Positions 9,350-20,139 are shown, numbered from the stretch's first letter. The stretch: 64,000 nt of DNA from Polytrichum commune (GCA_950295325.1 OX485806.1:14134001-14198000), one strand, 5' to 3'. Translations and numbers: made by a program. Notes: generated by a model from the sequence alone, not told the origin.

Positions 9350-11060
9350 TGGAAAATGCCCCCAAAACCGACACCCCCACCCCCCACCCCCCATAAATAC
9401 CCTCATGACACCCCTACCGACCAAATACAACCACATCCATCCTCTTAAATTTCACCCACGACATTGAATATACAGAAATAGATCATTTATCCCACCTACC
9501 AAAGACCCCGGAGGCCAAATTGAGGGCAACACCACATGATCAAGGATTTATAGTCCTAACAACAACACCCAACTATCAAAAAGACTACTAGGATACCAAA
9601 ACATCCTAAGAGCATAGCTTAATGCGATACTCGTCGCTATCAAAACCATACAAACTATCTAGCTAGACATGCACATATTCACAAATAGCCTTAACATCAT
9701 ATTCATTATAAACAACCACATACAACACCCATCATCGTAACACCACCACTCGGATAAATTGCTAATAGCAACAATTGTACATTGGATATATTGGACCCCG
9801 TACAAAGTCCACATACACAAGGTGAGAGCACACTCGGGCAACATTGGGAACGAAATAGCTAACATGCTAGCTAATGAAGGGACACGTAAAGAAAAACCAA
9901 CCATTGCACTTCACATACACATAGCCCACCCCACTCCATATTGGCTAGCAAGTTGCCCTACTGCCACACACAATGGAGCCATCTGTAACCTTCACAAATT
10001 CATAAAAAGGAAACACAAAAATCGAGAATCCTCGTCAACCAAAAAAATAATTCCCAAATGTTGACAAATGGTTATCGAACAACCAAATAGACCACAAGAT
10101 CTCTACCCACCTCTTGAAAGTTGAGAGTATAACATACACCCAAATTACCCAAACTCTAGAATTCAAATATGCCCAATACATAGGAAACCATAGGAAAAAT
10201 ATATTTCGGCCCCTCGCATACCAGTATCCCAATTGCACACCATGCCATAACAATGGCATAGACACATGGCCACACATCCTATCAACATGTGAAAACCCAT
10301 ACACAAAAGGGTCTAAGAATAGCACACCTCAACAAATTAAAGCAGTACATCTCATTGCCCAAACGCTACAAGCCAACAAATGTACCCGGTTCTTCACATT
10401 GACCAATGCATGTAGCCTCAACAACAAACCCCCTGACTCAACAATCCCGGACCAACTCCTCAAATATACGTGTACAGAAATATCATGCCAATGCCAAGCC
10501 AAATTAAGACCGGGCATCCTATGCATAATAGGAGCCCCGAACCAAATACAAACACCAATATCACCCTCTCCTGCACTCACAGTCCGACTCATAGAATTTA
10601 CATATTGTCATGATAGATTCGTCGACCAAGTCCTCACATAAAAACACACCAAATAAAAATTAAAAAATTAAAAATAACACCCATAGCCAGGTACCGGCGT
10701 GGCTGAGAGCCCGTTGGCCTATTATTGATCACGTTACCGTGATGCAACTATAGGCGTGACTATTTCCTTGTCTACGACGCAGGCCGCCGACCTTGGCCCA
10801 ACTCATAAGGGATGGGAGCCACACCAAATATGACTAACTAATTAACTCCATACAAAATACGGATGGAGAACCAACCCCCTCATTATCATCACAGTTGGGG
10901 TGAGAAGAGCCACAAATGAACACTCCATAAAACAACTTGCCAACCTAAACATCCCAAAATCAAATATTAAAACCCTCATGAAAAATATACACCAAAACGC
11001 CATCAAATATCTCACATAACCAGTCCTAAACAAAAGAAAACTCGACAATAAACCCAACAT
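9350..11060 (+). mobile_element. Decayed 5'-truncated LINE with RNase H and zinc-knuckle remnants
   Basis: Reading frames of one retrotransposon open reading frame can be followed with stops and frame changes. At about 9595-9900 an RNase HI domain is seen: GYQNILRA*LNAI, IFTNSLN, then IHKVRAHSGNIGNEIANML and ANEGT. At 10114-10641 a zf-RVT-like segment CTPCHNNGIDTWPHILSTC keeps its Cys/His spacing. After an insertion, the frame resumes at about 10856 (ITVGVRRATNEHSIKQL, KNIHQNAIKYLT). The catalytic Glu expected in RAE is a stop codon, and the Asp expected in FTDS is Asn, so the element is dead. The upstream reverse transcriptase is absent. The family identity comes from motif pattern only. Confidence 0.75.
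10656..10819 (-). mobile_element. SINE-like insertion (164 bp) with 11-bp target duplication, nested in the LINE
   Basis: The segment interrupts the LINE frame and is flanked by CACACCAAATA at 10645-10655 and again at 10820-10830. One end is A-rich (AAAATTAAAAAATTAAAAAT); read on the minus strand this is a T-rich 3' tail, as in some plant SINEs. I could not identify convincing RNA polymerase III A and B boxes, so SINE is an inference from size, tail and target duplication. Confidence 0.7.
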
Positions 11061-11119
11061 TATATTAGAGGGTCTTTCTGATAGTTGGGTGTTGCACCCA
11101 TACAGTGCTCTGATTCGAT

Positions 11120-11656
11120 GAATCGCAACATGAAATGAATGAATTTTGAGGCAACTCGCTTGACCAAAGCCCAACGATGTGAAATCGTTGCAAAGTTGAG
11201 CAAGCCGAATGTGCTGAGCAAGTGAGCGTTGGGGCGGGAGTATGAAGTCAGTGAAGGCATCATCCAAAACTCTAGACTATTGATTATGAAATGTAGCCTA
11301 TCAAGACATTTGCTAAATCATAAAGTGCTACCAACGTCAAGGGCTTTGAAGCTCTACATAAAATTGTTCTCGACATCGATGACTAATTGCTATGCTCTGA
11401 TGTTCAAACGGAAGTTGGATAGATGTATGATGAATTGCGACAATCGTTTGAGACGTTTCAACGAAACGTTAACAAATTGACATTGGATGTCATTGTGTCA
11501 AGCGTAAAAAATTCATGCATTCACAACAAACAACTTTGCGTGACATGTTCAAACAATAAAGTATGAACCCTAAGTTTTGTCAAAAAACCAAAATGCGCAC
11601 TTAACCGGGATGCGTACTTAAACGGGTGCATACATAAGCGGGAGATTACTGTATCA
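11120..11656 (+). mobile_element. Truncated Tigger/pogo-type (CENP-B-like) DNA transposon
   Basis: An N-terminal CENP-B-like helix-turn-helix is readable: ATRLTKAQRCEIVAKLSKPN, an internal stop, then ALGREYEVSEG. The frame decays after 11260, and a C-terminal tail like QQTTLRDMFKQ* occurs near 11521-11562. The right end reads, on the minus strand, TACAGTAATCTCCCGCTTAT with subterminal repeats (CACTTAACCGG, GTACTTAAACGGG). The left terminal repeat is missing where the element meets LINE sequence. Most of the DDE domain is deleted, so it is inactive. Confidence 0.75.
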
Positions 11657-12239
11657 TGTTGGTACTTAGATACATGTGTTACTTGCTTTTTCCTTTTATT
11701 TGATTTGTTTTAGTGTAAGAAGCTCTTGTAGCCATTGAGTACATGAATCCAAATACACAAGCTCCAGAGAAACTAATTTTGTTTTGATATGGTAAAACGA
11801 TGTTAAAACCTAATTTTAAGAGTTTACGTATTATAGGTCTCCAAAGGAAAACTAGGCAACTTTTGGGCCCTTATATTGAAATTTGTAAAGAAAGTCATTT
11901 TAAAACAAACCACTGTATGGGTTTTAATATGTTTTGGATGGCTTTTATCAAAGGGGTATTAAGCCACTTTCACAATGATAATCTAAGGGCCAAGGACCAA
12001 GGTTGGGCTAAACTTTTACAAATTTTCACATTTTTTCAGGCTAGACTATACTAACCAAATACATAGTATTTGAAAACTCATTCATTGTATATTTAATAAA
12101 ACTCCAAGGGATTTCTTTTTTTGATATTCTACTTCTCATATAATGTGATATAAAGCACACCACACTCATTGTATTCCATGCTTTGATATTGAGCACCCCT
12201 GCATTTTATATGGGAGTTGCCTACTTGGGACTACATGTT
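11657..12239. other. Intergenic stretch, nothing recognised
   Basis: AT-rich with no coding motif. The 84-codon frame at 11800-12054 shows no family signature. Confidence 0.5.
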
Positions 12240-12455
12240 CAACATTTGGTATCCATTCTAGGTGCAATAGTCAACATAATTGGAAGACTTGAATGATCCT
12301 TTAATGAGCATACTAATTTTCACTATGATAATGACTAACTTATTCATTTGAGCTCCAAAAATTTAAGGAAAATGGTTACAACCTCAATATGGATTTGCTA
12401 ATTCTCTTGTACTAATTGCATGTTTCATATCCCAAGGAGAAGTGGACTAGTTGAG
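12240..12455 (+). repeat. Repeat family A, 3' two-thirds
   Basis: The blocks AATAGTCAACATAATTGG, GAGCTCCAAAAATT, GGAAAATGGTTACAACC and CATGTTTCATATCCCAAGGA match the 28990-29295 copy in order. Confidence 0.75.
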
Positions 12456-12689
12456 GGAATTTTAAAATAATTAAAATTGAAGTCGACCTCAAGTGGCTCA
12501 TATTCTTGTTATCCAACTTCTTTTGATTAAATTTACATCTTGAAATCTATGATGTATTAGCATATCTACGATGAAACATTAACAAAAACCGTGTTAAATG
12601 TAGGACCTTCTCTAAGTTATGCATGGTTATCAAAATTGCATACATAAGTACTAACAATTATGTCTGCTATTGAGTGTGGAGTAGCTTAT

Positions 12690-12820
12690 AAAAATTTCAA
12701 AATATAGTCCAATCTCTTCTCAAGATGTGCCTTTACGATGTTTGTTCTTTGAGCCTCACCTAAATAAACACCAATTAAACATAGGTGTCCACTTAAGAGA
12801 AGTAACCGAATAACAAACTC
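12690..12820 (-). repeat. Repeat family A, partial inverted copy
   Basis: AGTCCAATCTCTTCTCAAG, GATGTTTGTTCTTTGAG and ACATAGGTGTCCACTTAAG parallel the 50640-50720 part of the inverted copy downstream of CPSF160. Confidence 0.65.
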
Positions 12821-12881
12821 ATCTTTTATTAGATGAGGTTTGTTGTTGTTGGCGTGGTCTTAAATATGTTGTGAGATATAA

Positions 12882-13409
12882 GGGTTGCTTTACACCTAGA
12901 TGCCAGGCCAATTCATTGTGTAAGAGGCTTGAAATCCTCACTCGTGATTGTCCAAAAGGTTGAAACCGGCCCCAACCCCTTTCCACCTACAGGCTGGGGC
13001 GATTTGGTGGTATGCTTTTTTTAATCAAAAAATGCATGGTATAACACGGCCCGAGCTCGTTGAGTTGGGTGCACCCAAAATGGAGGACCAATGCCACATT
13101 TCAATAATCAAAACGTTTTTTTTTGATAAAATATGATTTTTTCAGTGAACTATATCCATTGGATTATGTGGAAATATGAACGGCTCTATGCTAGATTATG
13201 CTAGATCCGTTGGATTATGCTAGATTTATTGAATCGGCCTAGCTTCTTGACCCTAAGGCCTTTACATATGGAAAAATTGGCCCCCATTATAATCTTATTA
13301 TAATGTGTAGTTGAGGGCCTTGAGGCCGGCCTTTAACCCAAAAGGGGCTGAAATTTCATGCAATCGGCCTGAAGGGGAATTGGCCCGGCCTTTAGGTGTA
13401 AAGCGGCCC
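12882..13409. mobile_element. PIF/Harbinger-type MITE (528 bp) with TAA target duplication
   Basis: Terminal inverted repeats are GGGTTGCTTTACACCTAGAT (left) and GGGCCGCTTTACACCTAAAG (right, inverted), both followed by GCC.GGCCAATTC. They are flanked by TAA at 12879-12881 and 13410-13412, the 3-bp duplication typical of PIF/Harbinger. No transposase is encoded. A relative with the same ends and duplication is at 18596-19193. Confidence 0.8.
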
Positions 13410-13559
13410 TAAGTTAGGTTAGAAGTTAGCTTATGACCTAAGTATGTTAGTGGCAAAGTCAACAACCCACATGGCCTCGGTGCCAGTCAGCATGCCCAGG
13501 CTTGAAGGTCTTTAGGTGACCGTGCACCATCATGCTGACGTGGCAACTTTGAAAGCAAG

Positions 13560-14010
13560 TGGAAAATGTGACGATCTCTTTGAAGTTACTTAAGGTAGAG
13601 GGTAACACTTTAAACCAACACTTTAAGCTATTGCACATACATATGGCTATGCGGTTGATATAGAAAGATAGATATATATTCATATCAGCTTTTGGGCTAA
13701 CCATAGGTATGAAGAAAGAAAGAAAGAAAATATTTTTCAGGCTTAGTTGAACCATTGTGCTTTGTGTTTTGTGAATAGAATGGCTAGAACCCTCCCCCTC
13801 CCCCTCCCCCTCCCCCTCCCCCTCCCCCTCCCCCTGTGTGTGTATGAAATAGCTATAACATGCATTGACAAGTCACCTTTAAACCCATATTGAACCAACT
13901 TGATATAGAGTGGAGTCCATTATCTACCCCACGCGGGGTAGTGGAGGCTGCTGTGAGGTGGCACCACTAATGGTACCTGAAACCGTCACTCCATTGGGAA
14001 CAGTTCTAGG
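13560..14010 (-). repeat. Repeat family E, copy 1 (inverted relative to 33235-33890)
   Basis: Read on the minus strand it shows AATGGAGTGACGGTTTCAGG, CCATTAGTGGTGCCACCTCA, GCCTCCACTACC, AGCCATTCTATTCACAAAAC, GTTAGCCCAAAAGCTGATAT and CAATAGCTTAAAGTGTTG, all in the same order as the plus strand at 33235-33890. No motif is strong enough to name the element. A (CCCCTC)n array sits inside this copy only. Confidence 0.8.
13790..13835. repeat. (CCCCTC)n hexanucleotide microsatellite
   Basis: About seven perfect CCCCTC units. The sister copy of family E at 33 kb lacks this array, so it arose after the two copies diverged. The same hexamer appears in exon 1 of the HDDC2-like gene (about 58447-58470). 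Confidence 0.95.
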
Positions 14011-14109
14011 TAGCGGAGTGTTGGCGATTAGGAGGCGCTTATAGGTGTTGGTTTTGGGTGGGGTGTTGAATTTAACACCCTCTACCTTATTGTAGTTGAA
14101 ACGTTCCAT

Positions 14110-14998
14110 GGCTTCCAGGGGAAAAACAAATAATCAATTTGCTAATCATCCCACACTAGTTGTCATTATGGTAAGCAAGTTTTTCTTACGATTTGTAGTA
14201 AATTATAGGTTAAAAAATCAAATAAAAAACTAGTCAATTAGGAAGCCTTGTATGAATATACAACTCTAACCTCCCGAATATCAAGCATGTGGCAACACTG
14301 AACCTATTCGTCCTTGAGTTTTTGGGATATAAGAGAGGGAGCTACATTACAGATGTTAAGGTATACTGTCCAAAAAAAATCAAGATCATTGTCTTCCAAG
14401 CATCTCATTGGTTCATGAATCACTCAAAAGTGAGGTTGTTTTCAATGAATATATAGTAATAACATAATTATTTTGGCAACTACAATGAATCAACTTCTTA
14501 CATTTATGCGCTTTCAATATCTATAAATGCATAGAAGGAGCGAATAACTAGGAACCAAAGAGTCAGCCTGTACATTTGTACAAATATACAAACCCTTCAC
14601 TCTCAAGAACATATAATTTGGTCATTGTCATGTTCCTCTTTTACACAAGAATAACACAATCGTGAATGCACATGAGATAGTCGTATTGAGAACTTTCAAA
14701 CTTTGTATATTACAAAAGTTTTAAACATAACATTATGATTTCTATGAGCTTGAACCACCCAACAATAAGAGAGAAACGATAAGATGATCCTCTCTCCTCC
14801 CCTGAGCTCTCGCTTATATCCAAAGGCTCTCCTAATCTTATTTATCTTTATCCATAGTATCTAAGAGATACTTTTAAAAATCTTGAGTCTTACTGAATGT
14901 AGATTGAAGCTTCCTTATCTATATACATGGATCATTTCACCATATGATATTTTCTTATTCTTTTGGCTCAATCAAAATCCTTCATTTAGAACTATTTA
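14110..14998. other. Intergenic stretch, nothing recognised
   Basis: AT-rich sequence without coding or repeat signals that I can match elsewhere in the window. Confidence 0.5.
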
Positions 14999-15345
14999 AT
15001 TCCAACTTGATTCATTCGTCCATTCTTCGAGTTGGAATTGTCAAATTCCAACTGGATTCATTCATCCATTATTCTAGTTGGAACTGTCTAATTCCAACTC
15101 GATGCATTCATCCACTCTTCTAGTTGGAATTGTCTTATCTAACTTGATTCATTCGTCCATTCTTCTAGTGGGAGTCGTCTAACTCCAACTCAAATATCTT
15201 CCAAAGGGAGGTGTCTAACTCCGAGTTAGAGTTGTCTTAACTTCAATGCAAAGATCTTCGATTGGGAGCTATCTAACTCCCGTGCACAATTCCTTCGTGG
15301 GTTGTCTAGCCCTTGTGCACCATTCCTTCTTGGGTTGTCTAACCC
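14999..15345. repeat. 46-bp tandem array whose unit is an inverted repeat
   Basis: Units start at 14999, 15045, 15091 and 15137 with exact 46-bp spacing, then decay through about 15345. Each early unit begins ATTCCAACT and ends AGTTGGAAT around a CATTCATCCATTCTTC-type loop, so each unit can fold back on itself. Later units keep only GTCTAACTCC-like remnants. Confidence 0.85.
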
Positions 15346-15554
15346 AATTCTTTCTTTGAAGTTCTATAGTTCCAAACACCATTTGCTCACATGCGAAGTA
15401 CAACAAAGTGTACAACAAGTCTTTCTTTTCTTGCACAATCAAACATTAAATCTTCTAATCCAGGTATACCACAAACATGATTACGACGATGAGATACTCA
15501 AATCCATAACTTTTTGATTCGTGATGACCAACCTAGTACCGACACACCATAGCC

Positions 15555-15850
15555 CTACATTGGGTGCCCATACCCATGCCCATGCCCACCCATGCCCATG
15601 GGTTTTGGGTGGGCATGGGTGGGCATGGCTGCGATATTATTGTTCATGGGTGGGCATGGGTTTGATATTATAATGGGTGGGCATGGGTGGGGCACAATTA
15701 CACAATTACACAATACACATTACACAATTTTTGAATACATGGGCGCAATTTGAATAGCATGGGTGGGCACATGTCATGCTATGTGTGGGCATGGGTGGGC
15801 ATAGGTTGATGCTGATGGGCATGGTCTGGGTATGGGTGCAATTAGAAAGG
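15555..15850. repeat. GGGTGGGCAT-type minisatellite with an inverted segment
   Basis: Repeated GGGTGGGCATGGGTGGGCAT words run rightward from about 15603. The opening part (15562-15603) carries the complementary CCATGCCCACCCATGCCC, so the two halves form a potential hairpin around 15600. The array interrupts otherwise AT-rich DNA. Confidence 0.8.
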
Positions 15851-16726
15851 AAAATGTTGGGCTCTGCGACACACCCACCCTTCTACTTATCTACACAACC
15901 CGTTCAATCATCTAGCACATGTCACATATGTGCCATAAGATTGGTTAGAGATGATGTGCATGTAATGCCCCCTCCCCACATGACTTTAGCTAAGCCTAAA
16001 AGTTGGTTCTAAAAACCCGGCCTTCACACCATCGACATTATCTAGTGCTGAGCCTAGTTGGCAAATGATGTGGCATGGCTTAAAAGTGGAGGTTTTAAGC
16101 CTCAAGCACCGACCCTCCCTCCCATCGGTACGTAGACACGAGGCAAGAATGTAGGACCTTCAAAAGTGTGGCCTCCCGCCCTTGTGATTGGTTGCTTTTA
16201 GTCTTAGCTACGAGGGCATGAGGAGCTGCATTCACAAAACCTGATGGTAAGATTAAATTAGTAGTAAGGCATTTGGGGATGGGACAAAAACGATCCAGCA
16301 TGTCATTGCTTGATAGATAAAAGCAATGAGCATGTGTGAAAGCTACTTAACTAAAACCTACTCGACAATCTCTGGAGCAAGTTCTTGTAGGTGCATTGGG
16401 ATAGCCGGATGCCTCCGTTATAACCGAGGGAGCTTTACCTGATTTTTAGGAAAGACTTTGGTTGTTTGATAAAGTCAGGTGGGGAGGGGGCATGAGACAC
16501 ATTCTACACTACAAACTCGCTTAAACCAACTACGCGTTGAAGATTTACGTAAAAGGTCCAATTACTTGACCATAGAGGGGTCAAATGTTGGGTTTGATGG
16601 CTATTGCTATTCCGGTGACCTTGTGTCACGGTGCTTGAACTAGACACATGAGCAACCCAGTTCGGGTTCTCTTTGGGGTTAGAAGAGAGATTTCCAACAC
16701 GAGACCCAGGTCTAGAATGCCAATCG
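15851..16726. other. Intergenic stretch, nothing recognised
   Basis: No gene or clear repeat is seen. Small open frames here lack family signatures. It ends at the family C copy at 16727. Confidence 0.5.
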
Positions 16727-17222
16727 CCACTTCACACACGAGACTGAGAGCCCGTGACCATTACACTTCAAGCACTCTCATTGGTGGAAAAAGACGGAGC
16801 CGGTCCAAGTTCGCTTCACACTATGCTTGACGGACCAATGGAGTATGTGAATGCAAGATGGGATGTACAGTCTACATGGATTCCTACATGGCATCACATG
16901 GATCGTGTTTCATGGTCACTTGGACTATTTTCGAAAATCATCTCTTGGAGGTAGGTTTAACACAAAATTGGGAGATCATGGCACTCCGCTTGCTCACAAC
17001 CGTTGATTTATTCTATTTGATCGTGTGTGAGGACTCACATGAATAAGAAAATCCTTGAAATAACATTTGGTTGAGGCTCTGGTTGCATATGACTTCACAC
17101 TACGCTTGAGGGTCCGTGACCACACTACAGGGTTTTGAAGGTGTCTTGGGACGGCCTTTGGACACTTTCTTTGGGCTCCCACAATTTCATGGTCACGTCT
17201 CTTGGCTCGTGTGTGAAGTGGC
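16727..17222. mobile_element. Repeat family C, TIR element copy 2 (about 496 bp)
   Basis: Its left end GCCACTTCACACACGAGACT and its right end (inverted GGCCACTTCACACACGAGCC) match, in opposite orientation, the ends of 7307-7779. The interior aligns throughout, including ACTTGGACTATTTTC and GGGAGATCATGGCACTCCG. The two copies are about 9 kb apart in inverted orientation. Confidence 0.75.
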
Positions 17223-17715
17223 CTCTCAAGAAGGTAACACTCAGGGTGCAACCATCTACACCAAATGTGGTATTTAGTGTCATATGGTATTTTATGTCAC
17301 TATCGCGACTTTTTCGGATGACACTTCTTATGAATAACTTAACAAATATTGTCGTGGATGATGGATGAGTTCATCCATTGGCCAAAACACTGCCTCCTCT
17401 TGTCAGTAACTTGTGATGAAATATTGTCATTGACGATGAAAATATGGATGAAAGATCACTTGGTAAGTGACAGTAATTGGAACACTGTAAATCTATAATC
17501 CTCCCAAAAAATTACAAGGACTGACAAATAAAGTTGGGTTAACATATGGTGTTGGTGACACTACACCGTGGTTTAAATTTTAGTGTTGAGCAAGACAATT
17601 AGAATTGGTGACACTAAAGATCATATTTAGTGTAAATGCAGGCTAAGTGCCGACAAAGTCTTCCACATTTGGTAAATGGGTCAACATCAATCCTTCCATT
17701 ATGATGGCCCCGTGT
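17223..17715. other. Intergenic stretch, repeat debris
   Basis: A CTACACCAAATGTGGTATTTAG stretch (17250-17275) loosely resembles sequence downstream of the family D copy near 7983-8010. Otherwise nothing is recognised. Confidence 0.4.
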
Positions 17716-18106
17716 TAAGGTAGGGGTGGCAATTTCCGTGCGGGTCCTAAAGTCGACCCCTATGTCGGAAGCACCTATCTAGGTGTTTTTACCTGGGTTT
17801 ACAAAAGCACCTATCAAGGTGCTTTTACCGTTCACAGCGCTGCCAACATTTCATTGGCTGCCAGCGGTCGGTTTTAGAAATCCACCCTGTGGATATACCA
17901 CGTACCCTATGTGCGAGTGTTGGTCTCTCTACAAGATTTCCTTTAAAAAATTGTAGGAAATCATAAACATGTTGGAAAATTTTGATTTTTTCATAGTTGC
18001 TCTTGCACCAGCTTTGCGGAGCGCTCAAAATTTATAAAAAAAAATAGTTTCAGCATCCCAACTAGGCAAATCTGAAATTTGGACGGAAATTGCCACCCCT
18101 ACCTTA
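17716..18106. mobile_element. Short TIR element (391 bp) with 24-bp perfect terminal inverted repeats
   Basis: Both ends read TAAGGTAGGGGTGGCAATTT followed by CCGT. The interior holds nested small palindromes (AAGCACCTATCAAGGTGCTT near 17804). It has no coding capacity. The GGGGTGGCAA ends resemble hAT-type non-autonomous elements, but no 8-bp target duplication is visible, so I leave the superfamily open. Confidence 0.8.
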
Positions 18107-18254
18107 CTATTCGCATGTAGTATTCTTTCCTTATATTCATTGAGCAATTGTCTCACATTGGAATTCAAGTGTGAACACACAAGTTCTCAACACAAAATTC
18201 TAGGATAACTCTGAGCTTTGTGTGCCTTGTGTGCCTTGTGTGGTCACTCTTCTT

Positions 18255-18490
18255 AACCGGTCACCTATATTTGAGTGGTATATGACAAAGTAGTAGTCAT
18301 GAACAAACAATGAGATTGGTCTATGTGCCCAAAATATGGGTAGATACGAAATGTTTAATAAGATTCAACAGTGAACTTAATTGGAAGCCCATGCTTGTGT
18401 TTTCAACTTATATAGAAGGAGAATCTTCACTTTGACATCATATAACGGTTTTTGCATCTCAACTTTGATTTTGGAACTTGAAATCACAAT
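18255..18490 (+). repeat. Repeat family A, 5' part
   Basis: GTCACCTATATTTGAGTGG, GATTGGTCTATGTGCCC and GAATCTTCACTTTGACATC match the 3195 and 28990 copies in order. The 3' third is missing. Confidence 0.7.
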
Positions 18491-18595
18491 TTATGTGTTA
18501 TGTAATTGCTAACTAAATACATAGAACACACAATTCCCACTTGAATCTATCTAGCATGACAAATTCACATATGAAGTTGAAAGTGCCCACAATAA

Positions 18596-19193
18596 GGGTT
18601 GCTTCACACTATGGATGAAGGTCTAGAGGTTATCACTTTCCATCAATCATATTGCAAGAAACCAAGAATTCAATCTCTCAACCCTTCACACTAGAGGCCA
18701 AAGTCCAAAGGCCGTCGTTCTCCAAAATGCCTACATGGCAATACTTTTTGACATGGACTCTCGGAGGAAGTTTGGGTAAGACAGGAGTGGAAACCCAAAC
18801 TATGGTCGAGAGGCCGTTGATTTTTTTCATAAACAAACAAGAAAATCGACAAGATCTTGGCCGTTAGATTGGAGGGGTTGTTTTGGGCACGGAATAAAGT
18901 GGGATGCTCCTTCTTCCTTTGGACTTTGGGCTTGGCCTTTGGAGGCTTCACACTATACCCGGCCGAAGGCTTCAATCCCTATGTTTTATTGGTTATTTTC
19001 AACCCATTTCTTCATAACATTATTCAGATCCATAACAATGTTATGTGGGATATGGGGAATATTTTGTGGAATACTACCAGTTCCACAAAACATTGTTATG
19101 GATATGAATAATGTTATGTTTAGACTCTCCACAAAGTCTGGCCATTCAATCCCACAACCTCTCGACTTGGATCACCATAATGTGAAGCGACCC
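18596..19193. mobile_element. PIF/Harbinger-type MITE (598 bp) with nested foldback
   Basis: Ends are GGGTTGCTTCACACTATGG and, inverted, GGGTCGCTTCACATTATGG, flanked by TAA at 18593-18595 and 19194-19196. It is the same family type as 12882-13409. A 106-bp foldback element is inserted at 19013-19118. There is no transposase frame. Confidence 0.8.
19013..19118. mobile_element. 106-bp foldback MITE
   Basis: The arms CATAACATTATTCAGATCC and, inverted, CATAACATTATTCATATCC both continue into ATAACAATGTT, leaving a loop of roughly 40 bp. One arm of a second copy survives at 19583-19617. The transcript could fold into a long hairpin. Confidence 0.85.
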
Positions 19194-19196
19194 TAA

Positions 19197-20139
19197 AGCC
19201 ACAAACCTTGTTAGCATATATATATATATATAATCTTGCCAATTCATCATCCACATACCACAGGTGGCATCCACATTTACATCTAATAGTTAGATGTATA
19301 ATACAGATTTCAAACTGGAATTCCAAGGTTCACTGGCAGTCTGTCTGTCAAGCCTCCTCACCAGCTAATGCTCACGGGGCATCCCTTCACCTTCAAGTGA
19401 GAGCAACAAAGGCACGATGTATTCATAAGCATTCATCGTGCACGATAAAAGCCACCGTTTTCATTGAAGATGAGAAGGAGATGGTCTACGACGTTGATTA
19501 TCGCAATTAGTGAGTGTTGTCATAATTAATTAGACTAAACGTGGTAAATATCCGGGACTAGTATGTGGAGTACTGTGAGTCCTACAAAACATTGTTATGA
19601 ATATGAATAATGTTATGACTATTCGGAGTCACACGGTGATAAACCTATTTGATGAGCATGTAGTTTTTTCACTCCAAGTGAAGTCATTTATGTTCTTCAA
19701 TGTCCGAACAACCCGGCATGTTGAACTTTCGTTAGTAGGAATTGAACTTTTGAAGTAACACGTTGTTGCACTCTGTAGCTTTGGATGATAACACGCCCTA
19801 GTTGGGATGACTCAGTGTATTGGGATAAGAGCTGGTGGCATCCATGAAGTGCTTGAAGTATGGTACTTGCAGATGCAGTCGGCAATCGACATTCCTTGTC
19901 ACTGGTTCTCTTTCATTGGATGGTTTTATGATCTATAATAACAATAGATTTGCAATCTTACGAACGGACACTTTATTCACGCTGGCCCCTTGCTTGAAAG
20001 GGGTTGGAGTTTCTATCTATCTATATTTGCAATCCTTAATCCTTATTCATAGATTACAAACATGTCTAGTGGAAAGGGAATAAGTGGTAAGGGAGCACGA
20101 TTTTCTATAAGGTGGATGGATTCTTAATGGTTGCTTTTT
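19197..20139. other. Intergenic stretch with a half foldback copy
   Basis: It holds a short TA microsatellite (19217-19232) and the half foldback at 19583-19617. The 100-codon frame at 19208-19510 has no recognisable motif. Confidence 0.45.

Noticed and set aside
16375-16460. tRNA-like or other structured RNA
   Set aside because: GC-richer patch with a GGATAGCCGG motif, but no cloverleaf arms or B box could be drawn.
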